Shown one piece after another: positions 12,067 through 21,917 of a DNA stretch of 64,000 nt (within the stretch, counting starts at the first letter, position 1; the number at the start of each line of letters is the position of its first letter). The notes beneath the pieces were generated by a model. That model had not been told where the DNA came from, made no database searches, and saw nothing but the letters and a program-made list of their open reading frames with translations. The position numbers were made by a program, and so were the translations under genes. The stretch comes from Pogona vitticeps (Eukaryota; Chordata; Lepidosauria; Squamata; Agamidae). The stretch covers positions 204,086,472-204,150,471 of the forward strand of contig NC_135783.1 in assembly GCF_051106095.1 (NCBI RefSeq). Direction: 5' to 3'.

Positions 12067-12491
12067 CAGTGGTGCCTCGCTAGACAGTTACCACGCATGG
12101 CAGTTTTTTTCGCTAGACATTGACTTTTTTTAATCGCTATAGTGATTCGCAAAACAGTGATTCCTATGGGGGAATTTCGCTGGACAATGTTTGGTCCCTG
12201 CTTCACAAACCAATTTTCGCTAGACGATTTTGACAGCTCCCTCTGCGCTCGCAAAACAGGTGTTATCAGGACCTAAGCTTTGCAAGACAGCGATTTAAAC
12301 AGCTGATCGGCGGTTCGCAAAGCGGCTTTCCTATGGCCGATCTTCGCTAGATAACGACGATTCTTCCCCACTGGAACACATTAAACAGGTTTCAATGCAT
12401 TCCAATGGGGAAATGTTTTTCGCTAGACAATGATTTCGCTAAACAGCAATTTCAGTGGAATGGATTATCATTGTCTAGCAAGGCACCACTG
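12067..12491. mobile_element. Tc1/mariner-type MITE (palindromic, non-autonomous)
   Basis: Terminal inverted repeats CAGTGGTGCCTCGCTAGAC and GTCTAGCAAGGCACCACTG bound a 425-bp element without coding capacity. The interior repeats the words CGCTAGACA and CGCAAA(A/G)C several times and is itself partly palindromic. The CAG...CTG ends and the TA next to the 3' end fit the pogo/Tigger branch of Tc1/mariner transposons. Related elements are at 27950-28363 and 41325-41735. Confidence 0.8.
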
Positions 12492-15400
12492 TATAATGTA
12501 CTCAGAAGTGATTTTCCTCACCCGCCTTTTGATAATGATGAGCTGCCTGTGTGGTGTCATGGATGGACTGACTCAGTGGTGGTGGTGGCAGCACAGGTAA
12601 AATCATTGGCTAAATATCTCACATACTTTGAAAACTCTATTAGGGTCACCATAAGACAAATGCAAGTTGACAGTACCTATCTATTTAAGTTAATTTTGTA
12701 CAACTAATTGTGTAACTGAAAGGATACTGCATAGGCACATTTGGTTTGCAAATTCAATACATATACATTGGTGGAGCAGGAGGTTCTTGTTGAAAATATC
12801 AGCAGTGCAAGAAAGTTCATTCTGTTCCCAGGTAAAGCTAGAGAACACACCTACACAGATAGCTTTCTTCTCACCTTTTCACCTGGATTGTAGATAAATG
12901 TTGAAAGGAAATCATACAGCAGAAAGGGAAGAAAGCTTCTGGTCTGAAGTTTCTCCTGGGCACATGTCTCTTGCACCCACCAGCATTTATAACTTTACAA
13001 GGGACACTTGACCTTTCTGAAGAAAATAAACCAAGGCTGTTGGATAGATGTGTTTGTGATGCCCTATCACTGGAATGTTCTCCCCAGGTTTCTCAGGTTT
13101 TTACAGTATCAGTTGAGCTGAGTAACAGTTTCATTTGTCTTAACTGTTTCACTTGTGTTTTTGTTTTCTGTGGTTTTAGCATGGCTTAATTTGTTGTGAA
13201 CTTATTTTATATATTTATACATTGTTCTTTGGCAACTTACACTGAAGACACTGGTTTGAATTCTGAAATAAACTACTGTAATTCAATCAACTATCTAGAA
13301 ACATAGAATTACTTAAAAGATTTAATAAGGTCCTTTGAAATCCATTGCCCATGAAAGTGGAATGCCTCCTCATTGAGCTTCCTATAATTCTCTAAATAAT
13401 GTTCTAGGGTTTTCTAAGCTTCCAGGCAATGTTTTTAGGGTGCACAGGTGGTTGCAGGAGGAAAGAGAGTTTGCCAGTTCTGGTAGAAGGTGCGGATCCC
13501 CAGAGGTACACCATTGGCTATGACTGTTTCATGCCAAAACTCAACTGTTGAACAAATTATCTTAAACAGTATACATTTCCCTTTTATGTTTACAGATATT
13601 ATCCGAGGTACAGTTTTCTTAGACCGAGCAGATGGTACATGCCACATGGTACTTAGTGTTCTTTCACAACTATTAAATGTAAAATTATCTAAAGACATTC
13701 TTGGAACAATGTCTGTGTACATCAGAGACCTTCTATATTCTTGTTTCTGTTGATTTTATATTGCAAGTGTATTTTACAATGAAACCAAATCAAATTAAAA
13801 ATGTGGTTATTTACTAAAATATTTATTTACCATTTATATAAACTTGAATCTTTAAATACAAAACTACAAACAGGATAATTTAAATTTATATCTTTGTTAT
13901 TTTAAACAATATACAGACTCCAAAAACTGCAGTAGGCACATTATATGAAATGAAAAGAAGGGCAGGTCTGCTGCTCCCTTATACCAGATCCTTCAGCTCC
14001 AATATTTGATTTTCAGCAAGTAGCTAAATACACTCTTCAGGAGGAGAACTGCCATGAAATGACTAGAATCAGGAAGCCACCTAACAACTCTAATAGTTTT
14101 TGCTCTCTCTCCACACTTTCAAAACATACATTTGCTTTCAAAAATTGAGAGGGAAATAATTTTCTAAGTATGCATTTCCACATATTAAGCAAAACATTTA
14201 AACACAGTCATTTGCACAACAGGGGAAAGTATCCATAATACTAATCATCAATATAAACAATTTTTAACACCTTCATGTAAGACATCACCATCCTAACACT
14301 TAACACAATGCCATAAAATGGATTAAATTCCTAGATAAATCTTTTCCAACGTCTGCAAAGATGCACAAATATGGTACCTCAGTAGCACAGAAGATTACAA
14401 GAAAAGACAATGACCAAACTCAAGTTGGTAGTTTATGAGTAACTAAGTGAAAATGTGGAGGTTGTGGTAGCTGAAGCTGATGAGGCACTGGTCATTTAAC
14501 TGGCCATATAACCAGCACCATGCTAATGCTAGCCAGACTTTTCATTTCTAGTTCTGTTAGGCATCACAATGATAATTTTAACAAAATCCTAAAATCAGGT
14601 TCAACATTTTGCAAGGGTTAAATTCAATTTAATGAACACTTTCATGACAATGGGTCTCACTGAACCTCCAAGTAAATGTGCATAAGGTTAGGCTCCATAA
14701 AGTATATCACTAGCTGTAACAAGGTATAATCTCATTGCATCTTCCCTTCTAAACACCAGACAGCACAGTTGTACTGCATGGACATTATACCAGAACATAT
14801 GAAACATTCAGGTGTTGCGCACATCCGTATCTTGCTGATGCTACCTGTGCGCTATACTGCTTTTCATTTTGGGACTAATCAGAGATTGATACTGAAAATG
14901 CTGTCTATTGACTAAATAATACATGAAAGAGCACCCATTAAATGGGAAGGGCACTTGCCATTTTACAATGAAATGGGCAAGAAACCTCATGTCACCAAAT
15001 TAGTCTTCATCACTAGACTAATGTACACATGAAACTCCCCTCAGTTAATTATAGTACAGGGCTGTATAGACATTCCTTTTTTCTCTCACACATGGAAGCT
15101 TTAGACTTGCAAGCAGTAGCTGAGGTATAAAAGGAGCAAATAGCGTTTGGGCTCCTGTGGGGAAGGGATGTTAACATGAATTAAACCCAAAGCAACAAGT
15201 CAATCATGTGAACAATAAATTTATCCATTGGATCACTTGGCAAAAATATTTTCTTAGAAGATTGCTACAACTGCCAGAAGTGAAATGCTATGGTATTATC
15301 TTGGCTTCAGGTGTAACACTTCTATCTATCATCAGTAGTTTTTACCCCTTTGCAAGGGCTAGGAATATTTTTTTTAACTCTGGAAAAAGACATTTTATTC

Positions 15401-15754
15401 TTCTAGAAAGTAGTTACCTTTATCTTGTATATTATTAAAAAGAAACTGATTTCCAATATAATAAAAACACTCTTTTGATACCTTTCCTGACATGAAGTAC
15501 ATATTAAACAACAACCATATTTGATAATGACTTTGGCATCTACTATCTTGAAATATATAATTCTCCCTACTCTTAGGTGCACTGCCTGTCCATTTAATCT
15601 CCCCTTATCCACTGACTTTGCACAAGGGAAGACAACGACTTAACATAATGTAAACAAAATGTTATTTCCCCCCTCCCCAACATTCATAAATGATCATACC
15701 ATGAGAAGATCAAGATAGCACCAATTGCCTGTTGTTTATCAACATTAATTTGAT
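12492..15754 (-). other. PHOSPHO2 3' UTR and intergenic DNA
   Basis: AT-rich and devoid of recognisable coding sequence. On the minus strand an AATAAA hexamer (plus TTTATT, 15394-15399) lies about 360 bases after the PHOSPHO2 stop; another candidate is near 13820. The stretch 13900-15200 has few repeats and could be a long 3' UTR, but that is inference. The frames at 12405-12707, 13435-13753 and 15208-15612 are not supported as genes. Confidence 0.45.
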
Positions 15755-16471
15755 CTATCCTTTTATAAGTAATTCTAAATATTCCAGTATGTCAATACCG
15801 GATGACCATAGGACAACTGATGCCTGCACAGGAACGTTTTCAGATAATATCATGTTCTCTAATGTATATCCTTGTCTTGGCATAACAACATCATCCTTTT
15901 TCAAACACATGACTGGGCACAGGTCATTCCCACCATCACCTATATATATAATTTGTGAGTACTTCACCCTTGGCGTCACATGATGGTCTAAGAACTCTTC
16001 TAAGACTTTCTTTTTGCAGAGGTTAACGGGGCACTTGACGCAATCATGGACATGGCAGTTTTGTACAGTAAGATATCCACAGCCATCAAAACTTGCAGGA
16101 TTTGTAAACACTTCATCAAATAGCTCAGAAATACTAGCAGCTTTTAAAATCCAATCAATAAATATTGCATTAGAATCTGATATAATTATACAGTCAAAAA
16201 AGTCTTTGTGTTTACGTATAAAGTCTAGGAGTTCTTTCATTCCTGCAGTGAATGGGATTGTTGTCATAGTCCTTTTCATCTCCTCTTCTCTTACTCCATT
16301 GTCTCCCAGATACCTGAAGACTCTGCCCATGTATTCTGTCCAATGTCCTTTTTTATAAGAATTTTTAATTTCATCAGGAAGCTTTGCAGCAGGTGCACAT
16401 TTCACAATCCAAGTATCACTATTTTCATCAACGATTGTATGGTCAAAATCAAAAACCAGCAGAAACTTCAT
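15755..16471 (-). CDS. PHOSPHO2: Pyridoxal phosphate phosphatase PHOSPHO2 (HAD superfamily), single coding exon
   Basis: A complete 238-residue protein. It starts MKFLLVFDFDHTIVDENSDT and aligns end to end with vertebrate PHOSPHO2 as I recall it (about 241 residues). HAD phosphatase motifs are intact: motif I DFDHT with nucleophile Asp8 and general acid Asp10, motif II IIISDSN with Ser98, and motif IV YIGDGGNDLCP with Asp179 and Asp183. Cysteine-rich CHVHDCVKCPVNLC (about 139-152) is typical of the PHOSPHO branch. Family members act on small phosphomonoesters; PHOSPHO2 prefers pyridoxal 5'-phosphate (established knowledge). An acceptor ending in ACCCAG lies five bases before the ATG, so the 5' UTR is spliced, with its first exon probably at the divergent CpG island near 31 kb. 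Downstream on the same strand is KLHL23, the same tandem order that gives PHOSPHO2-KLHL23 read-through transcripts in humans. Confidence 0.97.
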   Translation of the reverse strand: MKFLLVFDFDHTIVDENSDTWIVKCAPAAKLPDEIKNSYKKGHWTEYMGRVFRYLGDNGVREEEMKRTMTTIPFTAGMKELLDFIRKHKDFFDCIIISDSNAIFIDWILKAASISELFDEVFTNPASFDGCGYLTVQNCHVHDCVKCPVNLCKKKVLEEFLDHHVTPRVKYSQIIYIGDGGNDLCPVMCLKKDDVVMPRQGYTLENMILSENVPVQASVVLWSSGIDILEYLELLIKG

Positions 16472-16827
16472 TGTTGCTGGGTAAATGCAACCCTACGAAT
16501 TAAAGAGAACTTTGTTAAAATGCTTTATTACTATGTACAACTGATTATATTGCAGACTGGTGATAGACCTGGAAAGAAAATTTTGTTAGACTGCATATAA
16601 ACAGTGGTCCTGTACTTTGACCGTGACCCTTTTCTGTCAGTTCTATGAGAAAAATAATGTAGTATCTTGCTCAAAAATCAAACTGCACATCACAGTGTTT
16701 CACTATGTACCCGAAAGAACAGAATATTCACTACAATAATACCCCAAAATATGGTTAGAATATTGGATTAGGACCACAACCTTTGCTTGCCTATGAAAAT
16801 CACCTTCTACCTAATAATGTATACCTC
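16472..16827 (-). other. Start of the PHOSPHO2 5' intron (inferred)
   Basis: Begins with five 5' UTR bases and the acceptor AG at plus 16477-16478, then AT-rich DNA without recognisable content. If the first exon is at 31035, the intron is about 14.5 kb and contains the nest of elements from 16.8 to 28.4 kb. Confidence 0.5.
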
Positions 16828-17273
16828 ACAGGGTTGTTATAATCAAATGTGGAGCTCATTGGGATTAAAATGGAATGCAAATGTTGGGAAGTAATAAACC
16901 ATACCATACCAAGTAAGTTTAAAGTCCAGATCTAAAGACAATTAGGATCACATTTTGTTCTAGGCTTAAATTTAAAATGTATAAGATACACATGCATTGA
17001 ACAGAAGTGGCTGAGTAATATTTAGATATGATAAAAGCTAAAGAAAATATTAGTGTTTAAGTGTTACAGGATTCTTACTTCTGTTTCTGCTGCAACTAAC
17101 ACAGTTATGTATTCTCGAAGGCTTTCATGGCCTTTTAATGGAAAAAGAAATGGTGGACTACACAGCCAGACAAAAAAAGAAATTCAACAAATGCCAAACA
17201 AGTCAACCGAAGCCTACACTAGACACCTCACACATATCATCAACCTATCTGAACGTCAATTCTCCCCAGAAGA
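16828..17273 (+). repeat. 446-bp direct repeat, copy 1
   Basis: Bases 16828-17273 recur at 19177-19622 at a constant offset of 2349. By eye I see one mismatch (17260 T, 19609 C) in 446 positions. The first 280 or so bases look like unique intron DNA. From about 17110 the repeat carries the 5' end of the Penelope-like element (TATTCTCGAAGGCTTTCATGG). The duplicated unit therefore spans the host/Penelope junction and is not a terminal repeat of either element. Between the copies lies only a truncated LINE. Confidence 0.95.
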
Positions 17274-19176
17274 CCGAGCACAGCAGATGGAACACTGGGT
17301 ACAGCACTACTCTGAGCTATATTCCAGAGAGAATGTAGTAACCGAAGAAGCATTAAATAACATTGAGTGCCTGCCTGTCTTGGAAGAGCTGGACAACGAA
17401 CCAACTTTAGCAGAAATAAAAGCGGCCTTGGACTTCCTCGCCTCCGGCAAGGCACCTGGAAAGGATAACATCCCTGCTGAAGTGCTGAAATGCGGTAAGG
17501 AGATCATCACCACCGAACTGTATGAAGTCTCTTGTCTCTGCTGGAGGGAAGGTGGAGTACCACAGGACATGAAGGATGCAAACATCGTCACATTGTACAA
17601 GAACAAAGGAGACAGGGGTGACTGCAATAACTACCGTGGCATCTCTCTTCTTAGTGTGGTAGGGAAGCTGCTTGCCCGTGTTGTGCTGAAGAGGCTCCAG
17701 GTGCTTGCAGATAGAGTCTATCCAGAATCACAGTGCGGATTTCGAGCTAATAGATCCACCACTGACATGGTATTCTCCCTCCGACAGCTGCAGGAGAAAT
17801 GTAGGGAACAACAACAGCCACTCTTAGTGGCCTTCATAGACCTTACAAAAGCATTTGATCTGGTTAGCAGGGATGGCCTTTTTAAAATACTTCCCAAGAT
17901 TGGATGTCCACCTCGTCTCCTTAACATCATCAGATCTTTCCATGAGGGAATGAAAGGCACTGTAGTTTTTGACGGCTCAACATCAGACCCCTTTGACATC
18001 CAAAGCGGAGTGAAACAGGGCTGTGTCCTCGCACCAACACTTTTGGGGATCTTTTTTGCTGTCATGCTGAAGCATGCCTTTGGAGCTGCAACCAAGGGCG
18101 TCTATCTCCGGACTAGATCAGATGGAAAGCTCTTTAATCTCTCTAGATTGAGAGCGAAGACCAAAGTCCAACTGAAATGCATGCGGGACTTCCTCTTCGC
18201 AGATGATGCAGCCATTGTTGCCCACTCTGCTGAAGACCTCCAACAACTCATGAATCATTTCAGCAAGGCCTGCCAAGACTTTGGACTAACAATCAGCCTG
18301 AAGAAAACACAAGTCATGGGCCAGGGCGTGGACTCACCTCCCTCTATTACCATCTCCACACAAGAATTGGAGGTTGTTCATGACTTTGTGTACATCGGCT
18401 CAACCATCTCTGACACCCTCTCTCTAGATGTCGAGCTGGATAAACGCATTGGCAAAGCAGCCACCATGTTCTCTAGACTCACAAAGAGAGGATGGCTCAA
18501 TAAGAAGCTGATGACACATATGAAGATCCAGGTTTATAGAGCCTGTGTTCTAAGCACACTCCTGTACTGCAGTGAGTCCTGGACCCTTTGTGCACGGCAG
18601 GAGAGGAAGCTGAACACCTTCCATATGCGTTGCCTCCGACGGATTTTTGGCATCACCTGGCAGGACAAAGTTCCAAACAGAGCAGTCCTAGAACGAGCTG
18701 GAATTTTCAGCATGAATACATTACTGAAACAGCGACGTCTACGTTGGCTTGGGCACATCGTGAGAATGGCTGATGGTCGGATTCCAAAGGATCTCCTCTA
18801 CGGAGAATTAGTGCAGGGGAAGCGCCCCAGAGGGAGACCACAACTGCGATACAAGGACATCTGCAAGCGAGATCTGAAGGCCTTAGGAATAGACCTCAAC
18901 AGATGGGAAACCCTGACATCTGACTGTTCAGCCTGGAGGCAGGCAGTGCATCACGGCCTCTCCCAATTTGAAGAGACCCTTGCCCAGCAGGCCGAGGCAA
19001 AGAGGAAGTCACATAAGCAGCAAAACCAGGGAGCCGGACAGGGGACAGACTGGGTTTGTCTTCAGTGTGGAAGGGACTGTCACTCTCGAATTGGCCTTCT
19101 CAGCCACACTAGGCGCTGTTCCAAGCCCTCCATACAGAGCACGCTACCATAGTCTTTCGAGACTGAAGGATGCCTA
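17274..19176 (+). mobile_element. 5'-truncated non-LTR retrotransposon with open reverse transcriptase
   Basis: An open frame ends at 19152 and encodes reverse transcriptase: GKAPGKDNIPAEVLK, NNYRGISLLSV, CGFRANRSTTDMVF, FIDLTKAFD, SGVKQGCVLAPTLL, the catalytic FADDAAIVAHS and ISLKKTQVMGQG. C-terminal blocks follow (YIGSTISDT, RLRWLGHIVRM) and a Cys/His motif, CLQCGRDCHSRIGLLSHTRRC broken up as C-x2-C...H-x3-C near the end. The style (FADD, RWLGH, terminal zinc finger) differs from the L2 copy at 1-1440 and resembles RTE-like or Nimb-like LINEs; the clade is not settled. The endonuclease is absent. The frame actually opens at 17053 inside the flanking repeat, so its first 73 codons are Penelope and intron sequence fused by chance. 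The 3' end is TTTCGAGACTGAAGGATGCC. Confidence 0.9.
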
Positions 19177-19622
19177 ACAGGGTTGTTATAATCAAATGTG
19201 GAGCTCATTGGGATTAAAATGGAATGCAAATGTTGGGAAGTAATAAACCATACCATACCAAGTAAGTTTAAAGTCCAGATCTAAAGACAATTAGGATCAC
19301 ATTTTGTTCTAGGCTTAAATTTAAAATGTATAAGATACACATGCATTGAACAGAAGTGGCTGAGTAATATTTAGATATGATAAAAGCTAAAGAAAATATT
19401 AGTGTTTAAGTGTTACAGGATTCTTACTTCTGTTTCTGCTGCAACTAACACAGTTATGTATTCTCGAAGGCTTTCATGGCCTTTTAATGGAAAAAGAAAT
19501 GGTGGACTACACAGCCAGACAAAAAAAGAAATTCAACAAATGCCAAACAAGTCAACCGAAGCCTACACTAGACACCTCACACATATCATCAACCTATCTG
19601 AACGTCAACTCTCCCCAGAAGA
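19177..19622 (+). repeat. 446-bp direct repeat, copy 2
   Basis: Second copy of 16828-17273. It continues directly into the remainder of the Penelope-like element (SPEETLVLSKGGNF in its first frame), so this is the copy in original continuity on the right side, while copy 1 is in continuity with the intron on the left. Confidence 0.95.
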
Positions 19623-21579
19623 AACCTTGGTCTAAGCCAAAGGAGGAAACTTCACAGTCATATCCAGTAAAATTCCAGTAGAAGGCATCATTGCCAATGT
19701 GGAATCAGCCATATACCATCTTTCCAGAAATTAAAACAGAAGAAACAAGAGGTGAAGTGAAAAGGATCCTACAAAAAGCAAAAACCCCAAACAGCAACAT
19801 AACAAGAACGAGAGAAATGCTATTAAGCCCCTAAAATCAGATCCTGATATCATCATCCTGCCAGCTGACAAAGGCAACACCAAAGTAATGATGCAAACAG
19901 AAGAATACAAAAACAAAATCAGGGAAGTTCTAGACCCCACCACCTACAGAAAATTGAAACGGGACCCAACCAACAAAATCACAAAACAAACAAACATGCT
20001 GATCAGGAGTTCCTCCCTGCATCCCAACGTCCTTCAATGAATCTGCAAGACAGAAGTTCTCTCACCAAGACTGTACGGACTCCCCAAAATCCACAAAGAC
20101 TCAATCCCACTCAGGCCCATTGTACATTCCATTGGCTCCCAACATATGAATTAGCAAAATACCAAGCCACAATCCTATTGACCCACATTAGACAAACCTC
20201 ATCCTATATCAAAGACTCAAGACATTTCATAAACAAAATCAGCACTCTAAAATTCAACCCCAGGGACAGACTGATCATCTTTGATGTACTATCCCTATTC
20301 ACCAAGGTACTGAGATAAAGGACACTCTGACACTTATCCAGCAGATCTTTCCAGAAGACATCAGGCCCTTTTCCAACACTGCCTAATGACCAGCTACTTT
20401 CAGTGGGATAATGATTTCTATAAAAAGACAGATGGGGTGGCCATGGGGAGCCCCCTCAGCCCAGCTATAGCAAACTTCTACATGGAACATTTAAAAGAAC
20501 AGACCCTGGCTTCGGCACCCTTTGCACCCACAATCTGGTTCCAATACATGGATGACACCTTCGCAATTTGGAGCCACGGTGAAAAAAAACTGGAAGAATT
20601 TCTAAACCATGTCAATAGCATCCACGCAAATATATAATTCACCAAGGAAACAGAAATAGAGGGCCAACTCCCTTACTTAAGATGTCATGGTCATACGTAA
20701 ACCTGACCTCCTATTGGGAGACAAGATCTGCAGAAAACCCACTAACACAGACCAGTATCTACACAAAAACTCCAACCACCACCCATGACAAAAAAAGAAG
20801 CACAATCAAAACACTGGTAGACCGTGGGAATTGTAACCATGATGCTCAATTTCTCAGCACCGAATTCAATCATCTGAATTGGGCCCTACAGGCAAATGTC
20901 TATTCCAAGAATGAAATCACAAGAGCCATCAAACTGAGAAAACAACACCAAACTGAATAAGAAAAACAGCCAACCACAAATAAAGCATTTCTGCAATACA
21001 TCAAAGGGGTCACAGACCGCACGAAAAAACACAACCTACAAACAGTATTCAGGCCCACCACAAAACTACAACAAATGTTACGGTCAGCGAAGGCCAAAAG
21101 GAACCCCCTCACCACTGCAGGAGTATACCGGATACCTTGCAGTTGTGGCCAAGTACATATTGGGACCACAAAATGCAGCATCCATACCAGAATCAAAGAA
21201 CATGAAAGATACTGCATACTAAAACAACCGGAAAAATCGGCAGTAGCTGAACATGCCCTGAAACAAGCTGGATATGAAATCCTATTGCAAAATACAGAAG
21301 TACTGGACAGCACCAGCAATCACTGTTAGACCACACAGGAAAGCCATTGGAAAAAAAAAACACCAGCACAGCTTCAACAAAAAAGAAGAAACTCTAAAAA
21401 TGAACAAAGCCTGGCTCCCAGCACTGAAAAATACAGCCTGCAAAAAGGTCAATGAACTCTACCCAGCCACAAGGACCAGTGATCACTGCACACAAAACAC
21501 CAGCTAACGACACCCATCAACCACAGTGACAGATCATCTCCCCACCTTATCACAACAATAGACCCATAACAAAAAAAGA

Positions 21580-21755
21580 GAGGTTACCTACTTGTAACCA
21601 TAGTTCTTCTAGTGGTCCTCTGTGAATCCACACAATTGGGTTGTTCTGCACCTACACTGAACACCTCGGAAGTTTCTAGAGCTTAAAGACACATGATTAG
21701 TGGCACGTTCCCCCATGGAGCACATGTTCCACCCATCCTAAGTCCCCTCAGTTCC
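21580..21755. repeat. DIRS inverted terminal repeat, left
   Basis: Matches the reverse complement of 27573-27730. Shared words include CTCGGAAGTTTCTAGAGCTTA, ACATGATTAGTGG and CATCCTAAGTCCCCTCAGTTCC. The outermost 20 or so bases differ between the two ends, which is normal for DIRS elements. Confidence 0.88.
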
Positions 21756-21826
21756 TGATAAGTGTCCGCCATGTAAAAGAACTATTTAAGATAAAATGTG
21801 ACAGACAGAGGGGAGGACAGGTGGGA

Positions 21827-21917
21827 TGTGTGGATTCACAGAGGACCACTAGATCATGATTACAGGTAGGTAACCTCTTTTTCTTCTTCGTGGCCTCTGT
21901 GAATGCACACAACTGGG
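21827..21917. repeat. DIRS internal complementary region
   Basis: Bases 21827-21877 (TGTGGATTCACAGAGGACCA ... GTAGGTAACCTC) are the reverse complement of the left end of the element. Bases 21881-21917 (TTCTTCTTCGTGGCCTCTGT...) match the reverse complement of the right end. The two outer ends are thus represented side by side inside the element. Confidence 0.82.

Noticed and set aside
16828-19622. The 446-bp repeats as LTRs of a retroelement
   Set aside because: They contain unique intron DNA joined to a Penelope 5' end, lack TG...CA ends, and the enclosed RT is of the non-LTR type.
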